The notes under the pieces are model-generated. The model did not search any database and was not told where the DNA came from. It saw only the letters and a list, made by a program, of their open reading frames with translations. Both the position numbers and the translations under genes were made by a program. From Winogradskyella psychrotolerans (GTDB lineage Bacteria > Bacteroidota > Bacteroidia > Flavobacteriales > Flavobacteriaceae), in contig NZ_JAHKPN010000027.1 of NCBI RefSeq assembly GCF_018860545.1, forward strand, positions 1 through 64,000: a DNA stretch of 64,000 nt. Reading direction: 5' to 3'. Numbering within the stretch: position 1 is the first letter of the stretch; every line of letters begins with the position of its first letter. Positions 53,906 through 63,092 of the stretch are shown piece by piece.

Positions 53906-56900
53906 TTATTTGTAATGCTTTTTATATTTTATATAAGAAAAGACACCTAATAATGTAATGATAACAAGGGTTATTGCGATAAACTGAAAACTCAATATTT
54001 GATCACCACTTGCATAAGAATGCAATCCTGCGAGATAGAAATTCACGCCAAAATATGTCATTAAAATACTTCCAAAAGCTATAATTGACATGAGGTTATA
54101 AATCCATTTCCCTCGTAATCCAGGGACTAAACGCATGTGTATAACGAACGCATAAATCATAATACTGATTAGTGCCCAAGTTTCTTTTGGGTCCCAACCC
54201 CAATAGCGACCCCAACTTTCATTTGCCCACATACCACCAAGGAAGTTTCCTATAGTTAACATAACCAAACCAACAGTTAATGCCATTTCGTTTATAATGG
54301 CTAATTCTTTAATATTAATGAGCATGCGCTCTTTATTCTCTTTGTTCGTGAAAATCATTAACAATAATGACACCACACCCAAAATCATACCTAAGGTAAA
54401 GGGACCATAACTCGCTACAATTACAGACACATGTATCATTAACCAATAGCCTTGTAAAACAGGTTGAAGGTTTGCTATGGCAGGATCCATCCAATTCCAA
54501 TGGGCGATCATTAAAATCATAGACGTTACAAAAGCACCTGCAGCCACTGTTAAACTTGATGTGCTCGTTTTACCCAAAATTGCCATTACAATTCCTGAAA
54601 TATCTTTTTTATGAATCTTTTCTTTTCTTTTAGTTACGCCCACAATAAAACCAAAAAGCATGGTGGACCAAGCCACATAAATCATTGATTCATAAGCATC
54701 ACTCCATGGTGCATGACCAGATAAATACCATCTCCAAATTAAACCTAAGGTGTGCAGGACAAATAATAAAGCAACAACACCTAATAATCCATTGATTGCC
54801 ATCTTAAGCCCTGTGCTTTTATAGTTGAAAATTTGAATAATAATTAAAACAAACAACAGCGTCGCAGCATACATATACCAGCTAAACAAACGCTTAAAAA
54901 TATCGTAATCGTTGTATAGAATTTCGGAATTAATTTTGTCATCACTCAACATGACTTCACTTCCAAAACGTTGTTGTGTCTTTTTTATCCCTTCAAGCAG
55001 TTCTTCAGCTTTTGAAAAATTACCAGTCTGTTTGGCATTGTTTAAAGTGACTAAATACGCACTAAATCCATTATTTATGAAATTACCATATAAACTATCC
55101 TCTATTTTTTCTCTATAATCTTGTTCTCTAAAGTCTAGTGATGAGATCCATTTGTTATTTTCATCATTAGGAACCGGAAAAATTTTAATAGAGCGGCCTT
55201 CAATAGCATTGTATAACAAATTTACTCTAGAATCTGCTTCCTTAACTTCTTTTTGAAATCCATTAGGCACCTGCACTCTATAAGCTTCCTCCAAATAAGG
55301 TGCTAATTTGTAACGCCCTTCTGGTGTAAAATAATCTACAAGTCTCGAGTATTTTTCGTCATAACCGACACCTATAATATCTCTTATAGAATCTGCTTTT
55401 CTAGGTTTTAAATAAATGATTGGCACATTGTACCATAGCATTGGACTTTCTTGAATAGAAAGAAATACCTGATCAGCATCAAAATCTTCATAAACATCAC
55501 TTTTACTTAATTTACGAAGCATCTCAGAAGCATATGTATGCATTGGCATCATACGACCGCTATAATCCTGAATCACCATTTTAGAAAACTTTCGGGCGTG
55601 TTCTTTTGGTGTTATATGAACGCTTAGAATAGAATCAATTTGCTCTTTTTCTGTTTTCTGTTGATGATTATGACCATCATCTTCTGAATGCCCTTGTGAA
55701 AAGCCTGACAAACTAATAAGAAGCAAGATCATAGTCATCATCTTGGCTTTCTTCTCCTTTATTTTAGCCAACCTTTTTCGTATATCATCAAAGCGTGTGT
55801 TTTTCACAAATAGAATAGCAAGCATTGATAAGTATAAAAGGATATAACCAGCATAAGTAATGTAGGTTCCCCAGAAATCATGATTTACAGAAAGAACTGT
55901 TCCTTTTTCATCTGGATGGAAACTGGCTTGAAAAAAACGATAACCTTTATGATCTAAAACATGATTCATATATACACGATAATCAAAATCACCGTCTTCT
56001 TTATCAAATACTGTGATTTTACTTTCGTAAGACGAATACGCTTTTTCCGTACCTGGATATTTTTCAGCTATAAAATCATTGAGTTTAATTTCGAAAGGTA
56101 ACTTTAATAATTTAGGACCGTATTGTAATGCCATATCTAAGCCACCAACCTCAAATTCCTTTAAGGCTGTGTAATTACCAGGTCCTCCAATAATACCTAC
56201 TTTTTTAGTCTCTCCATTTGCTGTTACACTTAAGACGAGTCCGTCTGGATCTGCCTTAGTTTTTAAAAGCTCTGGTTTTTTAACAATTCCAAAATCACCT
56301 TTAACAATCGGTTTTGGCATTACAAGCTGCATGTTCCCAATAATATATCTAGACCTTAAGATTAAGGGTTGCAGACTGTCCTTAATTAACTTACCTGTCG
56401 CACGTGTGGCCATGGTCATGTACTCCCCATCATAAGGAGAGTTAATAGACAGACCATTTTCTGTCTCCATAATATTAATCGCACCTTCTTGAAATTTATT
56501 TAAAGACACCAACACATTATGAAGATTAGCCACTGATCCATCTTCTAAAAAGTGATTATGTGGTCCACTTTCTCCAGCTTCAACGATTTTTAAATAACGT
56601 TTCCCAGTGTCTCCAGGAATAATATCTTCTTCTGCTCCTTCAATAAACTCTTCAAGTTTAATGCTAACTTCCGTATCTCCATAATCGAACGTTTCATCAA
56701 ATTCATTATCTAATCGCGGAGAAAAATCGACATGCTCCTCTATTCTACGTTGCTGTAATTGACCATTAACTGTATAATCACCAATAATACGACCACCAAT
56801 ATAAGTTTTCTGGGAAAAAAATTCGCTTTCAGTATCTCCTTCTCTTATTGGCATCATGCCTTCAAAACCAACATAGCGCGTTATAAACGCTCCAAGAAGA

Positions 56901-57175
56901 ATAAGGATAAAAGATAGGTGCAGTATTAAGGTTGCCCATTTCTCTTTTTTATAAAGTCTGAACCTATAGATATTACCAACAAAATTGATCACAAAAAACA
57001 CCATTATGGCTTCAAACCACCAAGCATTATATATTAATGTTCTTGTGTATGGGGTTGGTGAGGTTTCCATATTCCGATCTAAAATAGTCCCAACTGCCAT
57101 GGCAACGGCAAAGGCAATAAATAAGAACGCAGTAAGTTTTGTAGAGAATAGGAAATTAGCGATTTTCTTTTGCAT
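53906..57175 (-). CDS. Fused CcsB-CcsA cytochrome c maturation protein
   Basis: The 1089-aa protein combines the ResB/CcsB part (N-terminal membrane helices and large extracytoplasmic region, about 1-480) with the CcsA part (C-terminal 370 residues), which carries the haem-handling motif 'WGRYWGWDPKETWALI'. Between them is an unusual region (about 485-730) that starts with a hydrophobic helix and a His-rich stretch ('GHSEDDGHNHQQ'). It attaches haem to c-type apocytochromes at the outer face of the inner membrane (System II). The order CcsB-CcsA on one chain is usual in Bacteroidota. Confidence 0.93.
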   Translation of the reverse strand: MQKKIANFLFSTKLTAFLFIAFAVAMAVGTILDRNMETSPTPYTRTLIYNAWWFEAIMVFFVINFVGNIYRFRLYKKEKWATLILHLSFILILLGAFITRYVGFEGMMPIREGDTESEFFSQKTYIGGRIIGDYTVNGQLQQRRIEEHVDFSPRLDNEFDETFDYGDTEVSIKLEEFIEGAEEDIIPGDTGKRYLKIVEAGESGPHNHFLEDGSVANLHNVLVSLNKFQEGAINIMETENGLSINSPYDGEYMTMATRATGKLIKDSLQPLILRSRYIIGNMQLVMPKPIVKGDFGIVKKPELLKTKADPDGLVLSVTANGETKKVGIIGGPGNYTALKEFEVGGLDMALQYGPKLLKLPFEIKLNDFIAEKYPGTEKAYSSYESKITVFDKEDGDFDYRVYMNHVLDHKGYRFFQASFHPDEKGTVLSVNHDFWGTYITYAGYILLYLSMLAILFVKNTRFDDIRKRLAKIKEKKAKMMTMILLLISLSGFSQGHSEDDGHNHQQKTEKEQIDSILSVHITPKEHARKFSKMVIQDYSGRMMPMHTYASEMLRKLSKSDVYEDFDADQVFLSIQESPMLWYNVPIIYLKPRKADSIRDIIGVGYDEKYSRLVDYFTPEGRYKLAPYLEEAYRVQVPNGFQKEVKEADSRVNLLYNAIEGRSIKIFPVPNDENNKWISSLDFREQDYREKIEDSLYGNFINNGFSAYLVTLNNAKQTGNFSKAEELLEGIKKTQQRFGSEVMLSDDKINSEILYNDYDIFKRLFSWYMYAATLLFVLIIIQIFNYKSTGLKMAINGLLGVVALLFVLHTLGLIWRWYLSGHAPWSDAYESMIYVAWSTMLFGFIVGVTKRKEKIHKKDISGIVMAILGKTSTSSLTVAAGAFVTSMILMIAHWNWMDPAIANLQPVLQGYWLMIHVSVIVASYGPFTLGMILGVVSLLLMIFTNKENKERMLINIKELAIINEMALTVGLVMLTIGNFLGGMWANESWGRYWGWDPKETWALISIMIYAFVIHMRLVPGLRGKWIYNLMSIIAFGSILMTYFGVNFYLAGLHSYASGDQILSFQFIAITLVIITLLGVFSYIKYKKHYK

Positions 57176-57198
57176 AGCTATAGGCTTTTTAAGCTGTG

Positions 57199-57206
57199 CA
57201 AAGATA
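57199..57206 (-). promoter_or_regulatory. -7 box for CcsBA
   Basis: The minus strand reads TATCTTTG, an exact TAnnTTTG, 24 nt before the ATG at 57175. Confidence 0.5.
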
Positions 57207-57275
57207 TGTTTTTTTAATTATTAAGAGTTTTAGATTAAGTGCTAAAACATGTTAAAATTGAACGTAAGAAACGAT

Positions 57276-57725
57276 TTAACTTTTCATATTTGATTTAAGC
57301 AATTTATTCTGCTCAGCCATTAATTCTTTTAAATCGGATAACAACTGAATATCCTTTGGAGTTACCACTGTTTCATCTTTAGTATCTTGAGCCTTATCCC
57401 GAAGTCTATTCATAAATTTAACAATAATAAATACTGTAAAACCTATAATTAAAAAATCTAAAAATACTTCTGATAATTTCCCATAGGCCACCGCAACTTC
57501 AGTCGTCGTTATGGTTCCAGATGCATCAGCTATCGCTTCACGTAATACCAATTTTTTATCACCAAAATTAACTCCATCAGTTAACAAAGACAATGGAGGT
57601 AAAATCACCTGCTTTGCCAAAACGTCTATGACTTTATTGAAGGCTGCACCAATTATGATACCAATGGCCATATCCATCATGTTTCCTTTTACTGCAAATT
57701 CTTTAAATTCTTTGAGAAGCTTCAT
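57276..57725 (-). CDS. mscL: Large-conductance mechanosensitive channel MscL
   Basis: The 149-aa protein begins 'KEFKEFAVKGNMMDMAIGIIIGAAFNKVI', the N-terminal amphipathic helix and first membrane helix of MscL, with the second membrane helix near residues 85-105 ('FLDFLIIGFTVFIIVKFMNR'). It forms a pentamer that releases solutes at very high membrane tension. It lies just past the haemoglobin gene, with its own TAAATTTG box. Confidence 0.95.
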   Translation of the reverse strand: MKLLKEFKEFAVKGNMMDMAIGIIIGAAFNKVIDVLAKQVILPPLSLLTDGVNFGDKKLVLREAIADASGTITTTEVAVAYGKLSEVFLDFLIIGFTVFIIVKFMNRLRDKAQDTKDETVVTPKDIQLLSDLKELMAEQNKLLKSNMKS

Positions 57726-57757
57726 ATGTGTGTTTAATTTTTAGGTTTTTAAAACTA

Positions 57758-57765
57758 CAAATTTA
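57758..57765 (-). promoter_or_regulatory. -7 box for mscL
   Basis: The minus strand reads TAAATTTG, an exact TAnnTTTG, 33 nt upstream of the mscL ATG. No CRP-like site lies at the regulon distance. Confidence 0.5.
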
Positions 57766-57776
57766 AAATATGACTA

Positions 57777-58172
57777 TCAATGATTACCTTTTCTAGCAGC
57801 AAAAATATTCATATACATAAACGTTCCCATTTTACGAGCTCTTCGTTTGGCGTTTTCTGCATAATCTCCTTCAAACAATTCATTTATCGTTTCAAACCAT
57901 AAATTCAACCACAAACCGAAATGCAATTCGGTAATACTGTGATTAAATGCGGCATCCACTTTTTTATGTGCTTCTAACGGATTGCCAAAAAACTTTGTTT
58001 TTAGGAACAAACTCGATTCCCAAAAGGTGGTGAGATGCTCTAAATGTGCTGGCCAATCCTTAATCGTTTCATTAAAAAATGGTCCTAATTTTTCGTCTTT
58101 TCTTACCTTCTCGTAAAATTTGGTGACTAATAGAAATATATCGTCTCTGTTTTTTATGTCTGATTTGCTCAT
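57777..58172 (-). CDS. Group III truncated haemoglobin
   Basis: The 131-aa protein has 'FYEKVRKDEKLGPFFNETIKDWPAHLEHLTTFW', 'GNPLEAHKKV' and a proximal-His helix in 'ELHFGLWLNLW', typical of the HbP (group III) truncated globins. It binds haem and oxygen or NO in the cytoplasm. There is a TAnnTTTG box but no CRP-like site at the regulon spacing, so it appears outside the six-site regulon. Confidence 0.92.
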   Translation of the reverse strand: MSKSDIKNRDDIFLLVTKFYEKVRKDEKLGPFFNETIKDWPAHLEHLTTFWESSLFLKTKFFGNPLEAHKKVDAAFNHSITELHFGLWLNLWFETINELFEGDYAENAKRRARKMGTFMYMNIFAARKGNH

Positions 58173-58177
58173 TGTTC

Positions 58178-58185
58178 CAAAGTTA
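58178..58185 (-). promoter_or_regulatory. -7 box for truncated haemoglobin
   Basis: The minus strand reads TAACTTTG, an exact TAnnTTTG, very close (6 nt) to the start codon, so the transcript may have almost no leader. Confidence 0.4.
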
Positions 58186-58241
58186 TCTTATTATTCGCTT
58201 CGTTGTTATTCTAAGATAAGAAATCTTAGTATTTTTACAGC

Positions 58242-59039
58242 ATGATTTCAGTGATATTACTTGGTGCTGGCAATGTAGCCACACATTTATATAAAGCCTT
58301 TTCTAATGCCGAAAATGTGTCGGTAAAACAATGGTATAATAGAACACGTTCTTCCATTTCGTCGTATGCAAATGACGTAGACATAACAGATTCTTTAAAC
58401 GAACTTAAAGAAGCTGACCTCTATATTATGGCTGTAAGCGATGATAGTATTGCAGAGTTGTCTTCGGCTTTACCATTTACCAATCGTCTAGTGGTTCACA
58501 CTTCTGGAAGCGTTGCTATGCATGATTTAGACAAAAAAAATCAAATTGGTGTTTTTTATCCGTTACAAACGTTTTCTAAAGCTGCAGATATTGATTTTTC
58601 TGAAGTCCCTATTTGTGTTGAGGTTTACGAAAAGGAAAATCTTGAATTATTAAGAAATTTAGCAAGAGCTGTGGGATGCAAACCGCATAAAATCACAACA
58701 GAACAACGCCAAACGCTTCATTTAGCCGCTGTATTTGTCAATAACTTTACCAATCAACTGTATAGAATTGGTCATGAAATTTGCGAAACAAAGAATATCG
58801 AATTTAACATTTTACATCCTTTAATTGAAGAAACGGCTAAAAAAATTCAGCAAATGTCACCTTTTATAGCCCAAACTGGTCCTGCAAAACGCAACGACAA
58901 AAAAACGATTAAGCGACAATTGAAATTAATTGAAAAAGAAGAGCATGAAGCTATTTATAAACTGCTAACATCATCAATTAAAAAAACACATCATGTTTCT
59001 AACTTTAGACCAAGAAAAGGTAAAGTTGAAACAAATTAA
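58242..59039 (+). CDS. DUF2520 / Rossmann-fold NAD(P)-binding protein
   Basis: The 265-aa protein has an N-terminal Rossmann motif ('VILLGAGNVATHLYKAF') and the DUF2520 C-terminal helical half ('YPLQTFSKAADIDFSEVPICVE', 'HLAAVFVNNFTNQLY'). It resembles 2-dehydropantoate/F420-type reductases; the substrate is unknown. It is the first of a run of forward genes with short gaps (14 bp to the KdsC-like gene). Confidence 0.9.
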   Translation: MISVILLGAGNVATHLYKAFSNAENVSVKQWYNRTRSSISSYANDVDITDSLNELKEADLYIMAVSDDSIAELSSALPFTNRLVVHTSGSVAMHDLDKKNQIGVFYPLQTFSKAADIDFSEVPICVEVYEKENLELLRNLARAVGCKPHKITTEQRQTLHLAAVFVNNFTNQLYRIGHEICETKNIEFNILHPLIEETAKKIQQMSPFIAQTGPAKRNDKKTIKRQLKLIEKEEHEAIYKLLTSSIKKTHHVSNFRPRKGKVETN

Positions 59040-59053
59040 AAGTAAAACAACTC

Positions 59054-59587
59054 ATGAGCAACGATAAAAGTTATAAAGAATACTTGGCAGATATTACCAC
59101 CTTTATTTTTGATGTAGATGGTGTATTAACAGACGGTACCATTACAGTCACAACTGATGGTGAAATGCTGAGAACCATGAATATTAAGGATGGTTTTGCA
59201 CTAAAAACAGCTATTGATGCTGGGTTTAACCTTTGTATTATTTCTGGTGGCTCAAATGAAGGAGTTCGTAAGCGATTAGCCGGATTAGGAATAACAGACA
59301 TATTTCTTGGTGCACATAATAAAATTGAACAACTCAATAGTTACTTAGACCAACACAAGGTTTCTAAATCTGAAGTCTTATATATGGGTGACGACATACC
59401 AGATTTCCCTGTGATGAAATTAGTGGGTTTACCGTGTTGTCCTCAAGATGCTGTCCCAGAAATTAAAGCCATTTCAAAATACATTTCACATAAAAACGGT
59501 GGAAAAGGAGCTGTTAGAGACGTTATTGAGCAAGTCCTAAAAGTTCAAGGAAAATGGAATGGTAATTTTGATGCTAAGTATGATTAA
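59054..59587 (+). CDS. KdsC-like HAD phosphatase
   Basis: The 177-aa protein has the HAD nucleophile motif 'FDVDGVLTDGTI', 'ISGGSNEGVRKR' (motif II) and 'MGDDIPDFPVM' (motif III). The capless short form and length match 3-deoxy-D-manno-octulosonate-8-phosphate phosphatase (KdsC), used for lipopolysaccharide Kdo. Related sugar-phosphate phosphatases cannot be ruled out. Confidence 0.9.
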   Translation: MSNDKSYKEYLADITTFIFDVDGVLTDGTITVTTDGEMLRTMNIKDGFALKTAIDAGFNLCIISGGSNEGVRKRLAGLGITDIFLGAHNKIEQLNSYLDQHKVSKSEVLYMGDDIPDFPVMKLVGLPCCPQDAVPEIKAISKYISHKNGGKGAVRDVIEQVLKVQGKWNGNFDAKYD

Positions 59588-59632
59588 TTAATTGTTGGTT
59601 GTGGTAATAAAAATCGTATAAATTTTTAAAAC

Positions 59633-59944
59633 ATGTCAAGCGGAAGAAGACATAGTACAGGATTTGGATATATTGGTTTTGGTAATAGTCAGTCTACATT
59701 TAACCAAAGATCATCTACTCCATTTTCTAAATACAAGGAAAAACTAGATCTTGAAGCTCATCTACACTACAAAATGGATTTTTTGCATAAAGACTTAACC
59801 AAAGAAGACAAGCAAAAAATTAAAGACAAAATAAAACAACAAGAGCTTAAGCTTTTAAAAAAAACAGCAATTATTAGTATCATTGTACTTCTATTTATAG
59901 GAGCTATTGCTTATTATTTAATTACTAAAATATTATCTCACTAA
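59633..59944 (+). CDS. Small single-pass membrane protein
   Basis: The 103-aa protein has a Ser/Gly-rich start, a charged helical middle ('KEDKQKIKDKIKQQELKL') and a C-terminal membrane helix ('IISIIVLLFIGAIAYYLI'). The soluble part should be cytoplasmic by the positive-inside rule. It has no recognised family and sits in the KdsC-UbiA run. Confidence 0.75.
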   Translation: MSSGRRHSTGFGYIGFGNSQSTFNQRSSTPFSKYKEKLDLEAHLHYKMDFLHKDLTKEDKQKIKDKIKQQELKLLKKTAIISIIVLLFIGAIAYYLITKILSH

Positions 59945-59951
59945 CCCTCAA

Positions 59952-60881
59952 ATGATTCACTTTCTTAATTTAATCCGTTGGAAGAATTTATTAATGATTG
60001 CGTTAATCCAATATTTAATAAAATATGCCCTTTTATTACCGTTCCAACAAAGTCACGGAGTCTTAATCACCCTAAGTAACTTTAATTTTTTCCTATTAGT
60101 TTTAGCGACGGTTCTTATTGCTGCTGGCGGTTATATCATCAACGACATCTACGATATTGAAATAGATAAAATCAATAAACCTGATAAGGTTGTAATCGAT
60201 AAACATATATCAGAAAAAAACGCATACAATCTATTTATAGCATGCAATATTATTGGTGTTGGCATCGGATTTTATCTTGCTAATGGTATTGGTAAATCTG
60301 CATTTTTCTCTATATTTTTTGTCGCTTCGGCTCTACTCTATATTTATTCAACTTCACTTAAACAAATTGCTGTTTTAGGTAATGTTATTGTTTCCATTGT
60401 GGTCGCGTTAAGTATTTTATCAGTTGGTCTATTTGAATTGGTTCCTGCCATAAACATTAATAATAAGGCTGTTCAAACCACATTTCTTAAGATTATTATA
60501 GACTATGCCATTTTCGCTTTTATGATTAATCTACTTAGAGAATTAGTTAAAGATATTGAGGATATTGATGGTGATTATAAAGCTGGACTTAAAACACTAC
60601 CTATTCTTTTAGGCAGAAAACGTGCCGCTAAAGTTGCATTTATTGTGTCTCTAGTTCCAATTTTGTCAATTACAGACTACATTATCACCTATTTATTTAA
60701 ACAGCAGATTGCTGTAGCTTATTTTTTATTACTAGTTATCGCACCACTCATTTACGTCAGCATCAAATTATTTAGTGCTAAAAGCAAAGCGCAATTCAAA
60801 CATATTAGCTTAACCTTAAAATTAGTGATGCTCACAGGCATGCTATCTCTATTGCTATACAATTTTATAATTCTAGACTAA
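59952..60881 (+). CDS. UbiA-family prenyltransferase
   Basis: The 309-aa integral membrane protein has two Asp-rich motifs: 'NDIYDIEIDKINKPDK' and 'DIEDIDGDYKAGLKTLP'. It transfers a prenyl chain to an aromatic or glycerol-phosphate acceptor. Genes like this in Bacteroidota are often labelled geranylgeranylglycerol-phosphate geranylgeranyltransferase; menaquinone synthesis is the other candidate. It ends one base before the Maf gene. Confidence 0.9.
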   Translation: MIHFLNLIRWKNLLMIALIQYLIKYALLLPFQQSHGVLITLSNFNFFLLVLATVLIAAGGYIINDIYDIEIDKINKPDKVVIDKHISEKNAYNLFIACNIIGVGIGFYLANGIGKSAFFSIFFVASALLYIYSTSLKQIAVLGNVIVSIVVALSILSVGLFELVPAININNKAVQTTFLKIIIDYAIFAFMINLLRELVKDIEDIDGDYKAGLKTLPILLGRKRAAKVAFIVSLVPILSITDYIITYLFKQQIAVAYFLLLVIAPLIYVSIKLFSAKSKAQFKHISLTLKLVMLTGMLSLLLYNFIILD

Positions 60882-60882
60882 A

Positions 60883-61476
60883 ATGCTAAACGAAAAACTT
60901 AAAGATTTCAATATTATATTAGCTTCAGCATCTCCTCGTCGTCATGCATTTTTAAAGTCCATGAATCTCAATTTCGAAATTCAATTAAAACCCGTTGAGG
61001 AAATTTTCCCAAATGATTTACAAAAAGAAGGCATCACCGATTATTTAGCGAAACTTAAAGCTCAACCTTTTCTAAAATACCTTAAGGATAACGATATTTT
61101 AATCACAAGCGATACGATTGTATGGTTAGAAGATAAAGCCATCGGAAAACCAAAAGATGAAGCTGATGCTTTCAACATGATAAAATCATTGAGCAATAAA
61201 ACACATGATGTAGTGACATCTATCTGTTTTACTCAAAACTCGGGACAACACGTCGTTAACACCATCACTAAAGTGACATTTAAAGCCTTAACAGATAAAG
61301 AAATTCAGTATTACGTCAGCACCTACAAACCCTTAGATAAAGCTGGTGCTTATGGTATACAAGAATGGATTGGAGCGATTGGCATTATTAGTATTGAAGG
61401 GTCCTATAATAACGTTGTTGGCTTACCTACACATTTACTATACAAAACGTTAAATACTATTGCAGACCGTAATTAG
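60883..61476 (+). CDS. Maf-family nucleotide pyrophosphatase
   Basis: The 197-aa protein has 'ILASASPRRHAFLK', 'TSDTIVWLEDKAIGKPKD' and 'DKAGAYGIQEW', the three Maf motifs. Maf enzymes hydrolyse non-canonical or pyrimidine nucleoside triphosphates and are linked to division arrest in some bacteria. It directly follows the UbiA gene. Confidence 0.93.
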   Translation: MLNEKLKDFNIILASASPRRHAFLKSMNLNFEIQLKPVEEIFPNDLQKEGITDYLAKLKAQPFLKYLKDNDILITSDTIVWLEDKAIGKPKDEADAFNMIKSLSNKTHDVVTSICFTQNSGQHVVNTITKVTFKALTDKEIQYYVSTYKPLDKAGAYGIQEWIGAIGIISIEGSYNNVVGLPTHLLYKTLNTIADRN

Positions 61477-61558
61477 AGTCTTATCTTTAATGTACATTAT
61501 TATTAGTTATTTTGAGCTTCATTTTCGTGAGCTAAAGGGCTAAAAATACGCAAACATT

Positions 61559-62497
61559 ATGATAAGAAATATACACTCCAAACTACTTTTTGTACTATTT
61601 ATACCGATTGCACTCTTCACATCCTGTAAAGAAAATACGACGGCTACTACAGAAACTGAAACAATTTCAGAACCTGAAACTGAAGTCTTGCAACCAAAAA
61701 CAAAACTCACCGCTGATTTTAAAAGCTATTGGTATAATGGTGAAGCTGAAATCACGTCTTACAAACTAGAACATGCGCGTTATGGTGAAATACGGGAAGG
61801 CTCAGCTGTTTTGGTTTTTGTTACTGAAGATTTTTTACCTTCCGAACAAGTGAAAGCTGACAATTACAGCGAAAACAACATTCCGGTTTTAAAACTCAAT
61901 GCTACTAAAAAGTTTAATACCGGAATTTATCCGTATTCCATAATGCAGAGTACGTTTTATCCTGTGGCAAATAATCAACATCCTTTAAAAATATCAGCCT
62001 CTATACAAGAATGGTGTGGCCATGTGTATACACAGTTAAATAATCGGGATTTATTTGAAGTGCAAACCCATTCTTATTTTCAAGGTGAAGCTGACGACAC
62101 TTTTAAACTCGAGAAAACTTGGACAGAAAATGAATTATGGACCAAGTTGCGTATTGATCCTAAAAGTCTTCCCGTAGGACAAATAGCCTTAATTCCGTCT
62201 TTAGAATCCATTCGACTCAATCACGAAACCTTAGAACCTCATGAGGCTATTGCTACCTTAGAAACTGATAGTTACACCATAGCGTATCCTGAATTAAATC
62301 GGACTTTAAAAATAAACTTCAATCCTATTTTTCCTTATGACATATTGGGTTGGGAAGAAACGACCATTAAAGGATCAGGTGCATCTTCAGAAACATTAAC
62401 AACCAAAGCTTCAAAATTAGAACGTATTAAATCTGACTACTGGAACAAAAAAAGCAATTCAGATGTCAAACTTAGAGAAACTTTAAAATTGCAATAA
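61559..62497 (+). CDS. Conserved-looking lipoprotein of unknown function
   Basis: The 312-aa protein has a lipoprotein signal ('LFIPIALFTSC'), a Thr/Glu-rich linker and a globular domain with 'ISASIQEWCGHVYTQLNNRD'. No catalytic motif is recognised. Its own -7-like box TATCTTTA lies at 61482-61489, so it may be separate from Maf. Such genes next to maf are sometimes mislabelled as Maf; this one has no Maf motif. Confidence 0.75.
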   Translation: MIRNIHSKLLFVLFIPIALFTSCKENTTATTETETISEPETEVLQPKTKLTADFKSYWYNGEAEITSYKLEHARYGEIREGSAVLVFVTEDFLPSEQVKADNYSENNIPVLKLNATKKFNTGIYPYSIMQSTFYPVANNQHPLKISASIQEWCGHVYTQLNNRDLFEVQTHSYFQGEADDTFKLEKTWTENELWTKLRIDPKSLPVGQIALIPSLESIRLNHETLEPHEAIATLETDSYTIAYPELNRTLKINFNPIFPYDILGWEETTIKGSGASSETLTTKASKLERIKSDYWNKKSNSDVKLRETLKLQ

Positions 62498-62515
62498 ACT
62501 TCATGGATTCTGAAT

Positions 62516-62523
62516 TATATTTG
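62516..62523 (+). promoter_or_regulatory. -7 box for small MscS channel
   Basis: TATATTTG, an exact TAnnTTTG, 20 nt before the ATG at 62544. Confidence 0.5.
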
Positions 62524-62543
62524 TTTAGCAAAACACTTCTTAA

Positions 62544-63089
62544 ATGAGTTCAATACTTCAAACGTATCAATACGAAATAATATATACAGCGATTCTATTA
62601 ATTACGTTGTTTACTATTAGAAAAATAATCGTAATCACGGTAAAAAAAATTGGCAAAAAAAGTGGTACAACCGAAGCCAGAGCTGGTTTAATTGGTCGTT
62701 ATGTTACGGTTACACTCGTGCTTCTAGCGATTCTGATAGAAACCTTTATTCTTGGTGCAGACCCTAGTGATATTACTCTTATTTTTTCATCCATTTTTGC
62801 GGTAATCGGAATCGGTCTTTTTGCTATTTGGTCTATTTTAAGCAACATTACTTCAGGTATTATTATGTTTTTTTCCTTCCCGTACAAAGTCGGTGATAAA
62901 ATAAAAATTCACGATAAAGACGATTCTATCATTGGTATTATTGAAGATATTAGAGCTTTTCAAATTCACATTAAGGATGACAATGGGAATTTAGTCACCT
63001 ACCCTAACAACCTAATTCTTCAAAAAGCTGTAACTTTATTGCAAAAGGATGCTTTAGATGAGCAAATAGACGATAGCAGCATTTTGTAA
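62544..63089 (+). CDS. Small MscS-family channel
   Basis: The 181-aa protein has three membrane helices (about 10-30, 52-72 and 78-105) and a short MscS beta domain ('YKVGDKIKIHDKDDSIIGIIEDI', 'VTYPNNLILQKAV'). The large C-terminal domain of typical MscS is missing, so this is a minimal form. CorA begins 3 bp after its stop, so the two probably share a transcript. Confidence 0.87.
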   Translation: MSSILQTYQYEIIYTAILLITLFTIRKIIVITVKKIGKKSGTTEARAGLIGRYVTVTLVLLAILIETFILGADPSDITLIFSSIFAVIGIGLFAIWSILSNITSGIIMFFSFPYKVGDKIKIHDKDDSIIGIIEDIRAFQIHIKDDNGNLVTYPNNLILQKAVTLLQKDALDEQIDDSSIL

Positions 63090-63092
63090 CCT

